Notes: a model not told the origin generated them from the sequence alone. Counted from the first letter of the stretch, positions 55,163 to 64,000 are shown. The stretch: DNA of 64,000 nucleotides from Deltaproteobacteria bacterium (GCA_021779095.1 JAJYBI010000012.1:1-64000); one strand, 5' to 3'. Translations and numbers: made by a program.

Positions 55163-56347
55163 CTACCTCAACCAGAGGTCCGGATCGACCGGTTTCCCCT
55201 GATGCCTGATCTCGAAATAGAGCATGGGACCTCTGGTGGAGTCGACGTCTCCCACACTCGCGATCACCTCGTTACGCGACACATCCGCCCCGACTTTTTT
55301 CAGGATGCGCGATGCGTGGGCGTACAGGCTGTAGTACCCGCCGCCGTGATCGATGATCAGCATGTTTCCGTAGCCCTTGAAATAGCTGGCGAAGATGACC
55401 TTCCCATCGTAGATCGCCCGGATATCACTGCCATTGGGGGCGGATACGGAGATGCCGTTACTGAACGTAAACGAGTTGAATTCCGGGTGCTTGTGCTTGC
55501 CGAAGTGCTCGGTGATCTGCCCCCTGACAGGCAGGGAAAGACGTCCCTTCTGCGAGGCGAACCCTCTGTCCGGAACGGGGGGCAGGGAAGGAACAGTACC
55601 CATACCCGTACGTTTACGACCTTTCGGAGTATAGCTTTTTCTGCTGGCGGCTTCAAGTCTTTCAACCATCGACTGAAGTCTGCGTGCGTTGGCCTGGAGC
55701 ACCCTGAGCGATGCGAGGTAGCCCTGCTTGTCCTGTTTCACCTGGCTCAGGACAACCGCCTTTCTCCGCTTTTCCTCCTCGATCTCCTGTTTGCTCGCCA
55801 GGATACCGGACTTGATCGTCTCCTTTTTGTGCGCATCCTGTTCGAGCGAGCCCTTCAATTCCTTAAGCCGCGAGATCCGGCTGCTGTAATCGGCGAACAG
55901 ATGTCGGTCGTTGTCGATGACCGCCCTCATGTACCTGACATTCTCGGTCATCTGGGGAAACGATGACGAAGAAAAGACTATACGGGTATTTCCGAGTTCT
56001 CCCCCTTTGTACAGGGCGACGAGCCGCTTCTGGATCTCCTGGCGCTTTACGTCGGCGGCGGTCCTGGTCTTTTCGATCTCCTGCCCCGTCCGGTCGAGGC
56101 TCGATTCCACAACGACGAGCTTTTGGTTCAACGCCTTGAGGTTCGCCTCCTTTTCCGACAGGGAATTCTCGATCTGCTGCAGTTCTCCCGAGACCTTGGC
56201 CTCAACCTTTCGGGTCTTCTTGAGAAGCCGTTTCTTTTCCGAGATCTGCTGGTTGATCCCCTGCAGTTGCTCCTTCACATTCTTCCCGGCCAGTAGATCG
56301 GGAGCATACGAAAGAAGCGCTATCAAAAGGAAAATCAGATATCTCAT
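55163..56347 (-). CDS. envC: EnvC-like murein hydrolase activator (M23 domain)
   Basis: The 394-residue protein has an N-terminal signal or anchor (M-R-Y-L-I-F-L-L-I-A-L-L-S-Y), then a coiled coil of about 200 residues (L-K-K-T-R-K-V-E-A-K ... Q-E-I-E-E-E-K-R-R-K), and a C-terminal LytM/M23 domain (S-A-P-N-G-S-D-I-R-A-I ... H-G-G-G-Y-Y-S-L-Y-A-H-A-S-R-I). In E. coli the corresponding domain lacks zinc ligands and activates amidases under FtsEX. The ATG overlaps the ftsX stop as ATGA, which supports the start and a joint role with FtsEX. Confidence 0.92.
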   Translation of the reverse strand: MRYLIFLLIALLSYAPDLLAGKNVKEQLQGINQQISEKKRLLKKTRKVEAKVSGELQQIENSLSEKEANLKALNQKLVVVESSLDRTGQEIEKTRTAADVKRQEIQKRLVALYKGGELGNTRIVFSSSSFPQMTENVRYMRAVIDNDRHLFADYSSRISRLKELKGSLEQDAHKKETIKSGILASKQEIEEEKRRKAVVLSQVKQDKQGYLASLRVLQANARRLQSMVERLEAASRKSYTPKGRKRTGMGTVPSLPPVPDRGFASQKGRLSLPVRGQITEHFGKHKHPEFNSFTFSNGISVSAPNGSDIRAIYDGKVIFASYFKGYGNMLIIDHGGGYYSLYAHASRILKKVGADVSRNEVIASVGDVDSTRGPMLYFEIRHQGKPVDPDLWLR

Positions 56348-57312
56348 GAGTCTGTCGAAACGAACCGTTTCAGCGACACGAGACTGCCGAAGAACCCGAG
56401 AAGCACCCCCCCGCAGAACAGTCCGCCGAGATACTCGACCGGCAGGAATGTAATGCCGGCGGTTACCGGATTTAAGGAGAGGAAGTTGCCGGCATTCCTG
56501 AGAAAGACCAGGTAACACCCCCCGAGGATTGCCAGCGCGAGTGCAGAGCCGGTTGCCCCCTGCAGCACCCCCTCGATCATGAACGGTATCTTGATGAACA
56601 GGCGGGTGGCACCAACGAGGCTCAACACTTCGAGTTCATCCTTACGCGCGAAGATGGTCAGTTTAATGGTGTTGGAAACGATGAAGACTACCGCCAGCAG
56701 GATGAAGCCGCCCAGCACGATACCGGTTATCCGCATGAAATCCATGAACGTGGAGAAGCGCCGCAACCACTCCTCACCATACTGTACCTCGCCGATGCCC
56801 GATACCGTCTTGAGACGTTTGACAAACGCCTCCACCGCGGCACTACTGCGCTGGGAGCGTTTCAGGGTTATTTCGATGGACGAGGGGAGCACCTCGGAAG
56901 GCACCCCTTCGAGGATCGATTCCTGGCCTTCCAGCCGATCGCGAAACCGGCGCATGGCGTCGTCCTTGCTCACATAGCTGACCCGATCGACCCCCGACAG
57001 GCCGACAATCCTGTCCTTCAACGCGGCAAACTCCGCGGGGGTCAGTTCGTTGTCGAAGTAAGCGGTCACCTGCACCTTCTCGCTGAAGGTATCGACGGCG
57101 CCTTGCAGGTTGACATATACCAGCAGGAACAGGGACACGAGGAGAATGGCGAAGGTGATCGTCACGACGGTCAGCACGTTGATAAGAACGTTCTGTCGGA
57201 TGTTGGTCACCGCACGTCCGACGAAATACCCCAGCCGACCGAATTTCCGCTCGTCGGAAAGCGTGGGACGCTTCGCGGCCGCATACTTGTTCGCCGGCTT
57301 ACTCTTGGCCAT
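56344..57312 (-). CDS. ftsX: Cell division ABC transporter permease FtsX
   Basis: The 322-residue membrane protein has a cytoplasmic N-terminal tail, one membrane segment (about 39-63), a periplasmic domain, and three C-terminal segments with the family motif R-K-D-E-L-E-V-L-S-L-V-G-A-T. With FtsE it transmits ATP-driven changes to EnvC at the septum. It overlaps ftsE by 14 bases and envC by four. Confidence 0.93.
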   Translation of the reverse strand: MAKSKPANKYAAAKRPTLSDERKFGRLGYFVGRAVTNIRQNVLINVLTVVTITFAILLVSLFLLVYVNLQGAVDTFSEKVQVTAYFDNELTPAEFAALKDRIVGLSGVDRVSYVSKDDAMRRFRDRLEGQESILEGVPSEVLPSSIEITLKRSQRSSAAVEAFVKRLKTVSGIGEVQYGEEWLRRFSTFMDFMRITGIVLGGFILLAVVFIVSNTIKLTIFARKDELEVLSLVGATRLFIKIPFMIEGVLQGATGSALALAILGGCYLVFLRNAGNFLSLNPVTAGITFLPVEYLGGLFCGGVLLGFFGSLVSLKRFVSTDS

Positions 57313-57970
57313 GCGAATCCTCCACGATCTGTCCCTTGTCGAGCACGATGACCCGCCGGTGACTCGTATCGATCAACCGCCGGTCATGGGTCGCCACGAC
57401 CACCGTTGTCCCGCGGATATTCGCTTCCTTCAGCAGGTTCAGGATCTGCTCCTTGTTCGCATCGTCCAGGTTGCCGGTCGGTTCGTCGGCAAGCAGGATG
57501 CGCGGCTCGTTCACAAGCGCCCGCGCCAGCGCCACCCGCTGCTGTTCGCCGCCGGACAGCCGCAAGGGAGTCGAGTTCATCTTGTGTTCGAGCCCCATCT
57601 GCTTCAGGGTATGATACACCCTCTTGCCGATATCCTTCTGCCCCCATCCCAGGACCTCGAGGGTGATGGCCACGTTCTCCTGGACCGTCCGGTTGGGAAG
57701 CAGTTTGAAGTCCTGAAAGACAACCCCCACCATGCGGCGCAGGTATGGAATCTGTCCCTCCGGCAGTCTGTTCACGTTCTTGCCGTCAATCACCACCTGG
57801 CCGCGGGTCGGCCTGAGGGCCGCATAGAACAGCTTGAGCAGGGTCGATTTCCCCGCCCCCGACGGTCCCGTGAGGAAGACGAAGTCTCCCTTGGGAATCC
57901 GGAGGTTGACGCCGTCCAGGGCGGTCTGCTCCTTGTGGTACGTCAGAAATACGTTGTGCAGCTGAATCAT
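57299..57970 (-). CDS. ftsE: Cell division ABC transporter ATP-binding protein FtsE
   Basis: This 223-residue ATPase has Walker A G-P-S-G-A-G-K-S-T, the signature L-S-G-G-E-Q-Q-R-V-A-L-A-R-A, and Walker B I-L-L-A-D-E-P-T-G-N-L-D. It lies upstream of ftsX, in the same direction as the pseudopilin genes. Confidence 0.95.
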   Translation of the reverse strand: MIQLHNVFLTYHKEQTALDGVNLRIPKGDFVFLTGPSGAGKSTLLKLFYAALRPTRGQVVIDGKNVNRLPEGQIPYLRRMVGVVFQDFKLLPNRTVQENVAITLEVLGWGQKDIGKRVYHTLKQMGLEHKMNSTPLRLSGGEQQRVALARALVNEPRILLADEPTGNLDDANKEQILNLLKEANIRGTTVVVATHDRRLIDTSHRRVIVLDKGQIVEDSHGQE

Positions 57971-57997
57971 CCCCTCACCTTTCCAGACACCCGGACA

Positions 57998-58399
57998 TCA
58001 CCATTCCTTATAGGCAACGCCGTTCGTACCTATGAGATCAGAACTGCTGTGGACATCGTACACGGACCCTTTCACCTCGGAGCCGTCCTCCGGAGGGGGA
58101 GGAGGATCAATGGTCCAGTCGTTCTTCTTGGTAAACGGATCGAGGGGGATGCTCCGCAGGTATTTCTTGCTGACCAGTTCATCCAGCGAATCCGGATACT
58201 TCCCCTGGTCGGCGTAAAAATGATCCAGCACATCCCGGAAATTGTAGAGGTCTTCGCGCAGGACCGCCTCTCTCGCCTTGATGATCCCCATCTGGTAGTT
58301 GGGGACCGCAATCGCGGCGAGGATGCCGATGATGGAGATAACGATCATCAGCTCTATCAGGGTGAATCCGCGCTGTTGTTTCTGGCGCCGTCCGGCCAT
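57998..58399 (-). CDS. Type II secretion pseudopilin (GspG-like)
   Basis: The 133-residue pseudopilin has the prepilin site R-G-F-T-L-I-E-L-M-I-V after a ten-residue leader, then a hydrophobic helix. The C-terminal G-K-Y-P-D-S-L-D-E-L ... Y-D-V-H-S and final Y-K-E-W are GspG-like. It resembles the OxpG pseudopilin described from Geobacter sulfurreducens, from memory. The ATG at 58399 is four bases past the previous gene. It should build the secretion piston with the next gene's product. Confidence 0.88.
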   Translation of the reverse strand: MAGRRQKQQRGFTLIELMIVISIIGILAAIAVPNYQMGIIKAREAVLREDLYNFRDVLDHFYADQGKYPDSLDELVSKKYLRSIPLDPFTKKNDWTIDPPPPPEDGSEVKGSVYDVHSSSDLIGTNGVAYKEW

Positions 58400-58403
58400 A
58401 TGG

Positions 58404-58934
58404 TTACCAGTCCTTGTATTTCGTGCCGTCAATGGCGGTTTGGTCGCTTAAGGACGATACGTCGAACACGTCGTCCACGCCGCTCGTCCTGGGGGTATCG
58501 TCCGGTTCGTCCTTGTACGCCCGAAGCCCCCATTCCGGTTCCTGACCGGGAGCCGGCGGATTGAACGGATCGACCGGTATCCGGCGAAGAAACTTCTTCT
58601 TGATCTTGCTGACCCCGCCGAAGTCGCGCCCCTCCACCAGCTCGTTCAGGTCCTTCGGATAGCCGGACTCATCCAGTTTCTCAATAAGTTGCTTGTTCCT
58701 CACCGCCTCGTCGTAGGTTCGCTTGTATTCGTCGATGGCGGTCCTGATCTCCCGCAGGTTTCGCCGCAGCTCCAGCTCCTTCGTCCGTTTGACGGTCATC
58801 TGGGCGGACGGGATGACCAGCATCGCGAGGACCGAGAGGATCACCAGGGTCACGATCAGCTCGATGAGGGCAAGCCCTCCCCTCCCCGCGACCGGAACGT
58901 GCCTTTTGTGCCGGGAACCGGTGTTACTGCACAT
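58404..58934 (-). CDS. Pseudopilin with unusual prepilin site
   Basis: The 176-residue protein starts at the ATG at 58934, overlapping the secretin stop by 11 bases. The prepilin site is G-G-L-A-L-I-E-L-I-V-T, with Leu rather than Phe after the cleaved Gly. It has a GspG-like C-terminus ending in Y-K-D-W, like its neighbour (Y-K-E-W), which suggests a duplication. A longer in-frame start at 59009 overlaps the secretin further and is less likely. Confidence 0.82.
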   Translation of the reverse strand: MCSNTGSRHKRHVPVAGRGGLALIELIVTLVILSVLAMLVIPSAQMTVKRTKELELRRNLREIRTAIDEYKRTYDEAVRNKQLIEKLDESGYPKDLNELVEGRDFGGVSKIKKKFLRRIPVDPFNPPAPGQEPEWGLRAYKDEPDDTPRTSGVDDVFDVSSLSDQTAIDGTKYKDW

Positions 58935-61383
58935 CGACAACGGTATTGAACGGTGTTGCGTCAATCGGTGCCCCTCCGCTCGTGGTAAATCGGGGGTCCG
59001 TGATACCAAAATTTGCAGGTCCCTTGTTCTTTGCCCGGAACGTGCCGAACAGCAGCGTGCCGTCGCCGTTTATGCCGGGAGCGCCCGGCGGTCTGGAGAG
59101 CGTGATGGCCACCTGCCCCTTGGCAACGTTCACCTGGGACTTGTAGATCGACTCCTTGCCGTCGGACCGCATCAGGCCGCCTTCGGCCACCCCGAGGATA
59201 TCAACGAAGATCGGATCGTAGAACAGCGTGAATGGGGCGTTCCCCAGGTCCTTCACCCCGGCCGCCTTCACCTCGATGGTAAACTGTTCTCCCACCTTGA
59301 CCGAATGGGGCGCCGTGATGCTCAGGGCGGCCTTGCTTGCCGGCGCGGCCGATGGAGCCGGTGTCGCCGGGACCGGTTTGACGGCGGGGGCCGACGCCGC
59401 CGGAACCGGAGCCACAGCGGGCGCGGCACCCGTCGGCGTCCCCGATACTGCGTGCGGCTGAGCGGCAGGGGGTGCGGGGGCAGCCGTCATCGTGGCGTGC
59501 GCCGGTACGGCCGCCGCTTCCGAGGGGAATTCGGGCTCCTGCACGAAGGAGGCAAAGGGGGTCCCGACCTCGGGGTCATCCTCCTTGCCGGACCAGAACT
59601 TCGTCGTATCCGTATCGGGCACCGTGATCCCCCGGACGATATGGGGAGTGATGGCGAGGATGAGTTCGGTCTTCGAATTCGTTTCGTCCTTTCCGGACAG
59701 GAGAGATCCGATGATCGGAATATCGCCGAGGATCGAGATCTTCTTCGTACTCTTGTTCTTGTTGTCCTGCAACAGGCCGCCGATGATGCTCGTTTCCCCG
59801 TCCTTGAGATCGAGGACCGTATCCAGATTGCGGGTTCCGATGGTCACCACCGTCGTGGCGCTGTCCGCACCGCCGACCGTATTGGTGGAAAGGATCGAAC
59901 TCACTTCGAGGCCGAGCTTGATACTCACGTCGTTGTTCAGCTGGATGACCGGCTCCGCATTCACCTTGACCCCCACGTCCACGTACTGGACGTTGACGCT
60001 CACCCCGCCGCCGACGGGCGACGAGGTCGTGGTGATCGGCACCCGGGTCCCCACGTTGAACTTGGCCTTCTCGCGGTTCTTGATCCGGATCTTCGGATTC
60101 GCAAGCGTCTCGCCGTTGGCGAGGGTCTTGCCGAAGTTGTACGTGGCACTGGGGACCGTGATGAACCCGCCATAGCCGCTGCGTGTCTGGAACAGCTGCA
60201 GCAGGTTGGCCGGCGTCGAAGTACTCGTCGTTGTCGTGGACCCGGTGGAAGCTGTCGAGGTCGTCGACAGCGAATCCGAGAAGAACTGCCCCGAAGGGGT
60301 AAGGGTGTTGTACGATACGCCATACCTGCTCAACGCCAGGCCGAACGCCTCGGTGTTGCTCTTGGAGACCTCGATGACCTCCACGTCGAGAATGACCTCC
60401 GCATCGGGGACATCGTTCGCCTCCAGGATCTTCCTGGCCACCTCGACGACCTCCGGCGTGTCGCGGATGACGATGGCGTTGAGATCCTCGTTCACGTAGA
60501 TCTTCTTCACCTGCAGCATGGTACGGATGAGATTCACCGCCTTCTTCGCGTCGAGCTTGTCCAGATAGAACGTCTGTACCACCAGGTCTTCATACTGCTT
60601 TTCCTTGTCCGGCGTCTTCGGGTAGATGATGATCGTACTTTCGTTGAGTACCTTTTTGTTCAGCTTGTACATGCTGGTGAGGATGTCGAGCGCCTGGTAG
60701 AAGGTGGCGTTCTCCAGGTAGATCGTGACGTTCTGGTCCTTGACCGCTTCGTCGAAGGTGAAGTTGATCCCCGACAGTTGCCCCAGGATCGCAAAGACGT
60801 CCTTGATGCGGGCGTCCTTGAACTTGAGGGTGATCGGCTTGGTCGACTTGAGGTGCAGTTCGTACCCCTCCAGCCGCGACCGGCTGCTCTTCAGGAGCTG
60901 GTCGTAGGCATCCTTCGCCTCCTTGTCGTCGGGGTTCAGCTCGACCGCGCGCTTGAACGAGGCAAGCGCCTCACGGAGCTTGTTGGCGCGCTTCAACTCC
61001 TCCCCCTCCTTGAAGTACACCTGGGCATTCCTCAGGCGCGTCACCTTTTCCGCCTGCTGCTGGGCGTACGCCAGGGAAGGGTCCAGTGCCACCGCCGCCT
61101 GGTACTCGCGCAGCGCACCGTCCAGGTCCTTCGCCTCGACCAGCTCGTCCCCCTTCTTCAGGTGCTTGCGGGCGGCCTCGGCACTGACCGACAGAAACCG
61201 CATGCGGTATTCGCCCTCCGTGGGGTTTTTCACCGCGGCCTCGCCGTATTTCATCACCGCCTCATCGAGGCGCCCCTCGCGTTCGAGCCGCTCACCCTTG
61301 GTGAATGCCGATCTCCCGCTTGCACATCCCGCAAGCACGGCCAGACAGCCCACACACAGAAGTAACTTCATCATGCGTAACAT
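58924..61383 (-). CDS. gspD: Secretin with N-terminal TPRs and C-terminal cohesin domain
   Basis: This 819-residue outer-membrane channel subunit starts at the ATG at 61383 with AAGGAG upstream and has a lipoprotein signal ending in L-A-G-C. Tetratricopeptide-like helices follow (about 30-165), then STN and secretin-N domains and the secretin core. The core includes G-Q-F-F-S-D-S, V-P-I-T-T-T, L-D-L-K-D-G-E-T-S-I-I-G-G-L and D-I-P-I-I-G-S-L-L. After an Ala/Pro linker (about 620-690) comes a cohesin-like module (S-V-K-V-G-E-Q-F-T-I-E-V-K-A ... A-L ... F-D-I-L-G-V). Most secretins lack this extra module. Confidence 0.93.
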   Translation of the reverse strand: MLRMMKLLLCVGCLAVLAGCASGRSAFTKGERLEREGRLDEAVMKYGEAAVKNPTEGEYRMRFLSVSAEAARKHLKKGDELVEAKDLDGALREYQAAVALDPSLAYAQQQAEKVTRLRNAQVYFKEGEELKRANKLREALASFKRAVELNPDDKEAKDAYDQLLKSSRSRLEGYELHLKSTKPITLKFKDARIKDVFAILGQLSGINFTFDEAVKDQNVTIYLENATFYQALDILTSMYKLNKKVLNESTIIIYPKTPDKEKQYEDLVVQTFYLDKLDAKKAVNLIRTMLQVKKIYVNEDLNAIVIRDTPEVVEVARKILEANDVPDAEVILDVEVIEVSKSNTEAFGLALSRYGVSYNTLTPSGQFFSDSLSTTSTASTGSTTTTSTSTPANLLQLFQTRSGYGGFITVPSATYNFGKTLANGETLANPKIRIKNREKAKFNVGTRVPITTTSSPVGGGVSVNVQYVDVGVKVNAEPVIQLNNDVSIKLGLEVSSILSTNTVGGADSATTVVTIGTRNLDTVLDLKDGETSIIGGLLQDNKNKSTKKISILGDIPIIGSLLSGKDETNSKTELILAITPHIVRGITVPDTDTTKFWSGKEDDPEVGTPFASFVQEPEFPSEAAAVPAHATMTAAPAPPAAQPHAVSGTPTGAAPAVAPVPAASAPAVKPVPATPAPSAAPASKAALSITAPHSVKVGEQFTIEVKAAGVKDLGNAPFTLFYDPIFVDILGVAEGGLMRSDGKESIYKSQVNVAKGQVAITLSRPPGAPGINGDGTLLFGTFRAKNKGPANFGITDPRFTTSGGAPIDATPFNTVVDVQ

Positions 61384-61412
61384 GCGTTTGCTCCTTGGGT
61401 TATATCCGCTCA

Positions 61413-62024
61413 TCAGCGCCTCGAGATCAACGGCTGGTTTTCCCGAAGCGGGATAACCACTTCCGTGCCGTCCGCGAGGACACGTATCGTCAGCGCATCA
61501 TCGGTCAATCCGGTTGCCTCGTATTTCCCCTCGATACGGTCACCCTTCTTCACCAGCACGATCTTGTTGTCTTTGCTGAGAAACACGGTCTCGACACCGT
61601 CCTTCCTGAGAAACCCGATGAAGGTGAAACGGGCCATATCCCGCTGCACCGGCGGCGGCTGCGGCATCGGCGGCGGCGCAACAACCGGCGCAGTGGGGGG
61701 CGGGGGCGGGGGCGGCAGCTTGAATGCCGTCAACGTGCCGCGACCGGCGTGCTGGCCATCCTGCAACACGGGCCGGAAGATATTCCGGCGGAATCCGCTG
61801 AACCGCTGCCCCTCCTGCTGCAGCAGATCGAGCCGCACCAGGCGGTCGTCGGCAGCAGACACTGCCCTCCCCTCCGGTTTCCGTGCCGTAGCGGACCTGT
61901 CGTGTCGGGCCGTCGTCTTCGCCGTTCCTGTGGTCTCCTGATGGGGCCAGCGCAGATATGCGGAGATTACCGCAATCACGAGCAGCAGCAGCAACAGGGC
62001 AAGCAGGAGCTTTTTGCGGTTCAC
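61413..62024 (-). CDS. GspC/PilP-like secretion assembly protein
   Basis: The 203-residue protein has one N-terminal membrane segment (5-24), a Pro-rich stretch (P-P-P-P-P-P-P, about 103-109), and a C-terminal beta domain (F-T-F-I-G-F-L-R-K-D-G-V-E-T-V-F-L-S) like PilP and GspC homology regions that contact the secretin. It overlaps the previous gene by four bases. Confidence 0.8.
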   Translation of the reverse strand: MNRKKLLLALLLLLLVIAVISAYLRWPHQETTGTAKTTARHDRSATARKPEGRAVSAADDRLVRLDLLQQEGQRFSGFRRNIFRPVLQDGQHAGRGTLTAFKLPPPPPPPTAPVVAPPPMPQPPPVQRDMARFTFIGFLRKDGVETVFLSKDNKIVLVKKGDRIEGKYEATGLTDDALTIRVLADGTEVVIPLRENQPLISRR

Positions 62025-62572
62025 GGCTCCTCCTGTTTCATGTAGGCCGTGATAGCCATCGTCATGCTCACGGACTCCTCGGTCGTGCTGCTGTTGTCAA
62101 GGCTGACGCTGTCGATAACCAGCATATCCCGCGACCGTGCAACGTCACCGATAAAGCTCTTGATGCCGGCATACTTGCCCGTGACCGAAACCGACATGGC
62201 AAAGGCATACAACGGCTGTCCCTTTACCAGAGACGGTTTGTAGGTAATCGCGCCGACCTTCAGACCGTTGTTGGCGGCAGTCTCATACAGGTCCCCCACC
62301 AGCCGGACAAACTCGCGCTTCGGCGGGATCGCGGCAGCGAATACGCCCAGGTCCTGCTGGTCCCGCCGATAGATCTCCACTTTGTTCATCGGCGGCTGCG
62401 AAGCAAGGTTACGACGTTTTTGCGACCAGGTCGCATACAGCGCTTCGACGCGCGGCCCCTGCACGTACGAACGGTACAGGTACAGCCCGGCATCCGCTAC
62501 GAGCAGAAACGCCACTACGGCAAACGCAATCCGCCGGCTCCGTATGATGTCGAGTACTATCCTCGGTTTCAT
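62021..62572 (-). CDS. PilO-like inner-membrane assembly protein
   Basis: The 183-residue protein has one membrane segment (15-33), a short helical segment and a C-terminal ferredoxin-like domain, as in PilO/GspM. It overlaps the neighbouring genes on both sides by four bases. Confidence 0.78.
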   Translation of the reverse strand: MKPRIVLDIIRSRRIAFAVVAFLLVADAGLYLYRSYVQGPRVEALYATWSQKRRNLASQPPMNKVEIYRRDQQDLGVFAAAIPPKREFVRLVGDLYETAANNGLKVGAITYKPSLVKGQPLYAFAMSVSVTGKYAGIKSFIGDVARSRDMLVIDSVSLDNSSTTEESVSMTMAITAYMKQEEP

Positions 62573-63108
62573 TTAACAGCCACCTTGCAGCTGAAGGTAA
62601 AGGTCATCGATTTCCGGTTGTCGGCCCCCCGGGTCTCGGCCTGGCTCGTCAGAAAGACATCGGAGAACCCCGGCGCCGATTCCATGGTTTCGATCAGCTT
62701 CCGGATTCTGCCGAAATCGAGGGCGATACCGCTGACCTTTATCTCCTGGTTCCTGGGGTCTGGCTTGATGGAGGTAAGAGCAACACCATCGGGGACCACC
62801 GACTCGAACCGGTCGAGCAGCAGCAGCCAGTTGACCGTCTTTCTCTCGATTACGCCGTTTGCGAACCGTACCGTGTCGAGCATGGTCTGATATGCCTTGG
62901 GATCGACCGGCTGCGTCACCGCGCGTTCCTTCCCCTCCATGGCGGAGATATCGCCGGACAGCTTCCGGACCGTTCCGGCATCGGCCCAAAGTCCCGACAC
63001 CAGGAAGGCCAGGATTACGGCCAGCACGATCCCGACACCTGCCAGGGCGAGGTTGACGACTCGATTATTGATATAGGTCCTGGTGGCAAGGTTGATCGTC
63101 AACCTCAT
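62569..63108 (-). CDS. PilN-like inner-membrane assembly protein
   Basis: The 179-residue protein has a short cytoplasmic N-terminus typical of PilN (I-N-L-A-T-R-T-Y-I-N-N-R), a membrane segment (about 19-42), then a coiled helix and a C-terminal domain. The N-terminal motif binds PilM in the type IV pilus system. It overlaps the PilO-like gene by four bases and the PilM-like gene by one. Confidence 0.82.
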   Translation of the reverse strand: MRLTINLATRTYINNRVVNLALAGVGIVLAVILAFLVSGLWADAGTVRKLSGDISAMEGKERAVTQPVDPKAYQTMLDTVRFANGVIERKTVNWLLLLDRFESVVPDGVALTSIKPDPRNQEIKVSGIALDFGRIRKLIETMESAPGFSDVFLTSQAETRGADNRKSMTFTFSCKVAVK

Positions 63109-64000
63109 CAGAGATTCCTCCTGGCCGCTCCGATCGATGCCGCCAGTCGCCCCAAGAGCTCACTGCCGACAGAGGCGCCGCCGCGGTCGGTCACCGTGCT
63201 GTCGAGCGTTACCGCCACGCAACGGGCGTCACCAAACGCCTCGGCCACCACCACACCGAAATCAGCGGCAACGTCGGACGGCGCGGCATAATACAGATCA
63301 CTGATCACCCGTCCCGCGAACTTCTCGCGATAGAGAACGAGCGAACTGCTGATCTCACGGTAGATTCTCGCCGCATCGAGCGGGCCGCTCGCCATCTCCT
63401 TGGATCGATAAAACTCGAGCAGACCGTCGTAGAAGATCAACAGGGTGATCACCCCGCTGTGGAACAGAACGCATGCGGCGTTCTCGGCCAGTTCGATACG
63501 GGAACTGTATGCGGAATACAGGTTGAAGCTGGTGAAGTCGACAAGCTGCGGCTCAAGACCCGCCTCGACGAGCAGTTCTTCGTACTGGGTTACGACCGGC
63601 AGCGCCATCAGCGACACCAGCAGGGATATTTCACCGGTATCCCGTTCACACAGTACCTGATAGTCGAGCGTGGTATCTGTACTGTCGAAAGGAAGGGTCT
63701 TCTTCAGCTTCCAGCGGATGATGTTGAGACCTTCCTCGTGATTTTTGAAACGTTCATCGAGGTCCATGAGAAAGATCCGGCCGCAGCTGTCCGGCAACGA
63801 CAGGGCGACCCGCCGGGTTTTCGCAAGGAGCGGAAGATGCGCCTTCTTTATCTGCTCCACAAACAGAGCGGGATTCAGCACATTGGGCTCGCGGGAGGAA
63901 AACCGTACCATCTCCTGAGAAATCGGCACAGATGCCCAGGCATCGAGGCGAAGCTTGTCCTTCGCCCCGGAGAGCAGACACATGTTCGCCATGCCGGCAC
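63108..64000 (-). CDS. PilM-like actin-fold assembly protein (partial, 5' end beyond window)
   Basis: The reading frame is open to the window edge. It lacks the usual PilM N-terminus (a G-L-D-I-G-S-S-type phosphate loop), so the true start must lie beyond 64000; the ATG at 63992 is probably internal. V-A-L-S-L-P-D-S, I-I-R-W-K-L-K-K-T-L-P-F and D-Y-Q-V-L fit the PilM/GspL actin-like fold. It should dock the PilN-like protein on the cytoplasmic side. Confidence 0.8.
   Translation of the reverse strand, partial: AGMANMCLLSGAKDKLRLDAWASVPISQEMVRFSSREPNVLNPALFVEQIKKAHLPLLAKTRRVALSLPDSCGRIFLMDLDERFKNHEEGLNIIRWKLKKTLPFDSTDTTLDYQVLCERDTGEISLLVSLMALPVVTQYEELLVEAGLEPQLVDFTSFNLYSAYSSRIELAENAACVLFHSGVITLLIFYDGLLEFYRSKEMASGPLDAARIYREISSSLVLYREKFAGRVISDLYYAAPSDVAADFGVVVAEAFGDARCVAVTLDSTVTDRGGASVGSELLGRLAASIGAARRNL

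Overview
The window looks like chromosomal DNA from a GC-rich Geobacter-type bacterium (Desulfuromonadia). This rests on the combination and order of genes: a yceD-rpmF-plsX-fabH-fabD-fabG-acpP-fabF-rpiB-glyA run, AcnB, a class of PutA without a DNA-binding domain, a secretin that carries a cohesin domain, and dispersed inverted repeats of the kind seen in that group. Species cannot be named from the sequence alone. Almost everything is on the minus strand; the exceptions are a toxin-antitoxin pair, a regulator remnant and a threonine aldolase gene.

Layout. 1-862: a scrambled intergenic zone downstream of acnB with a four-helix-bundle gene, heptad arrays, two terminators and short duplicated gene ends. 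862-4396: acnB and a RarD-type transporter. 4428-7930: a branched-chain amino acid ABC transporter (livH, livM, livG, then a repeat, then livF); a matching substrate-binding lipoprotein lies apart at 19840-21006. 8015-16653: a defence island with a type III restriction-modification system (mod and res) that holds an ATPase plus TOPRIM-like gene pair between its two subunits, followed by a WYL-regulator remnant and a small toxin-antitoxin pair. 16702-28835: putA, livK, ltaE, hisS, a response-regulator diguanylate cyclase, comEC and a secreted protein of unknown function. 29004-37104: glyA, rpiB and the fatty-acid/phospholipid cluster. 37277-40034: a small membrane protein, a YrdC/YciO protein, dut and an M16 peptidase. 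40079-49907: pnp, rpsO, truB, nrnA-like, rbfA, infB, ylxR-L7Ae, nusA, rimP, i.e. the transcription/translation superoperon. 50109-56347: an HNH nuclease, a polysaccharide deacetylase, a cohesin/dockerin-like protein, a SARP/BTAD regulator, a CtpA protease and an EnvC-like activator. 56344-64000: ftsX, ftsE and an atypical type II secretion/type IV pilus-like set (two pseudopilins, secretin, and GspC/PilP-, PilO-, PilN- and PilM-like proteins), the last gene running off the window.

The most interesting points are the ATPase/TOPRIM pair nested in the type III system (a PARIS- or OLD-like arrangement), the mosaic around the acnB 3' end, intrinsic terminators placed directly in front of rimP and glyA, palindromic repeats carried in frame inside mod, and cohesin modules on both the secretin and a nearby secreted protein that also has a dockerin-like calcium loop. 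No tRNA, rRNA or CRISPR array was seen.
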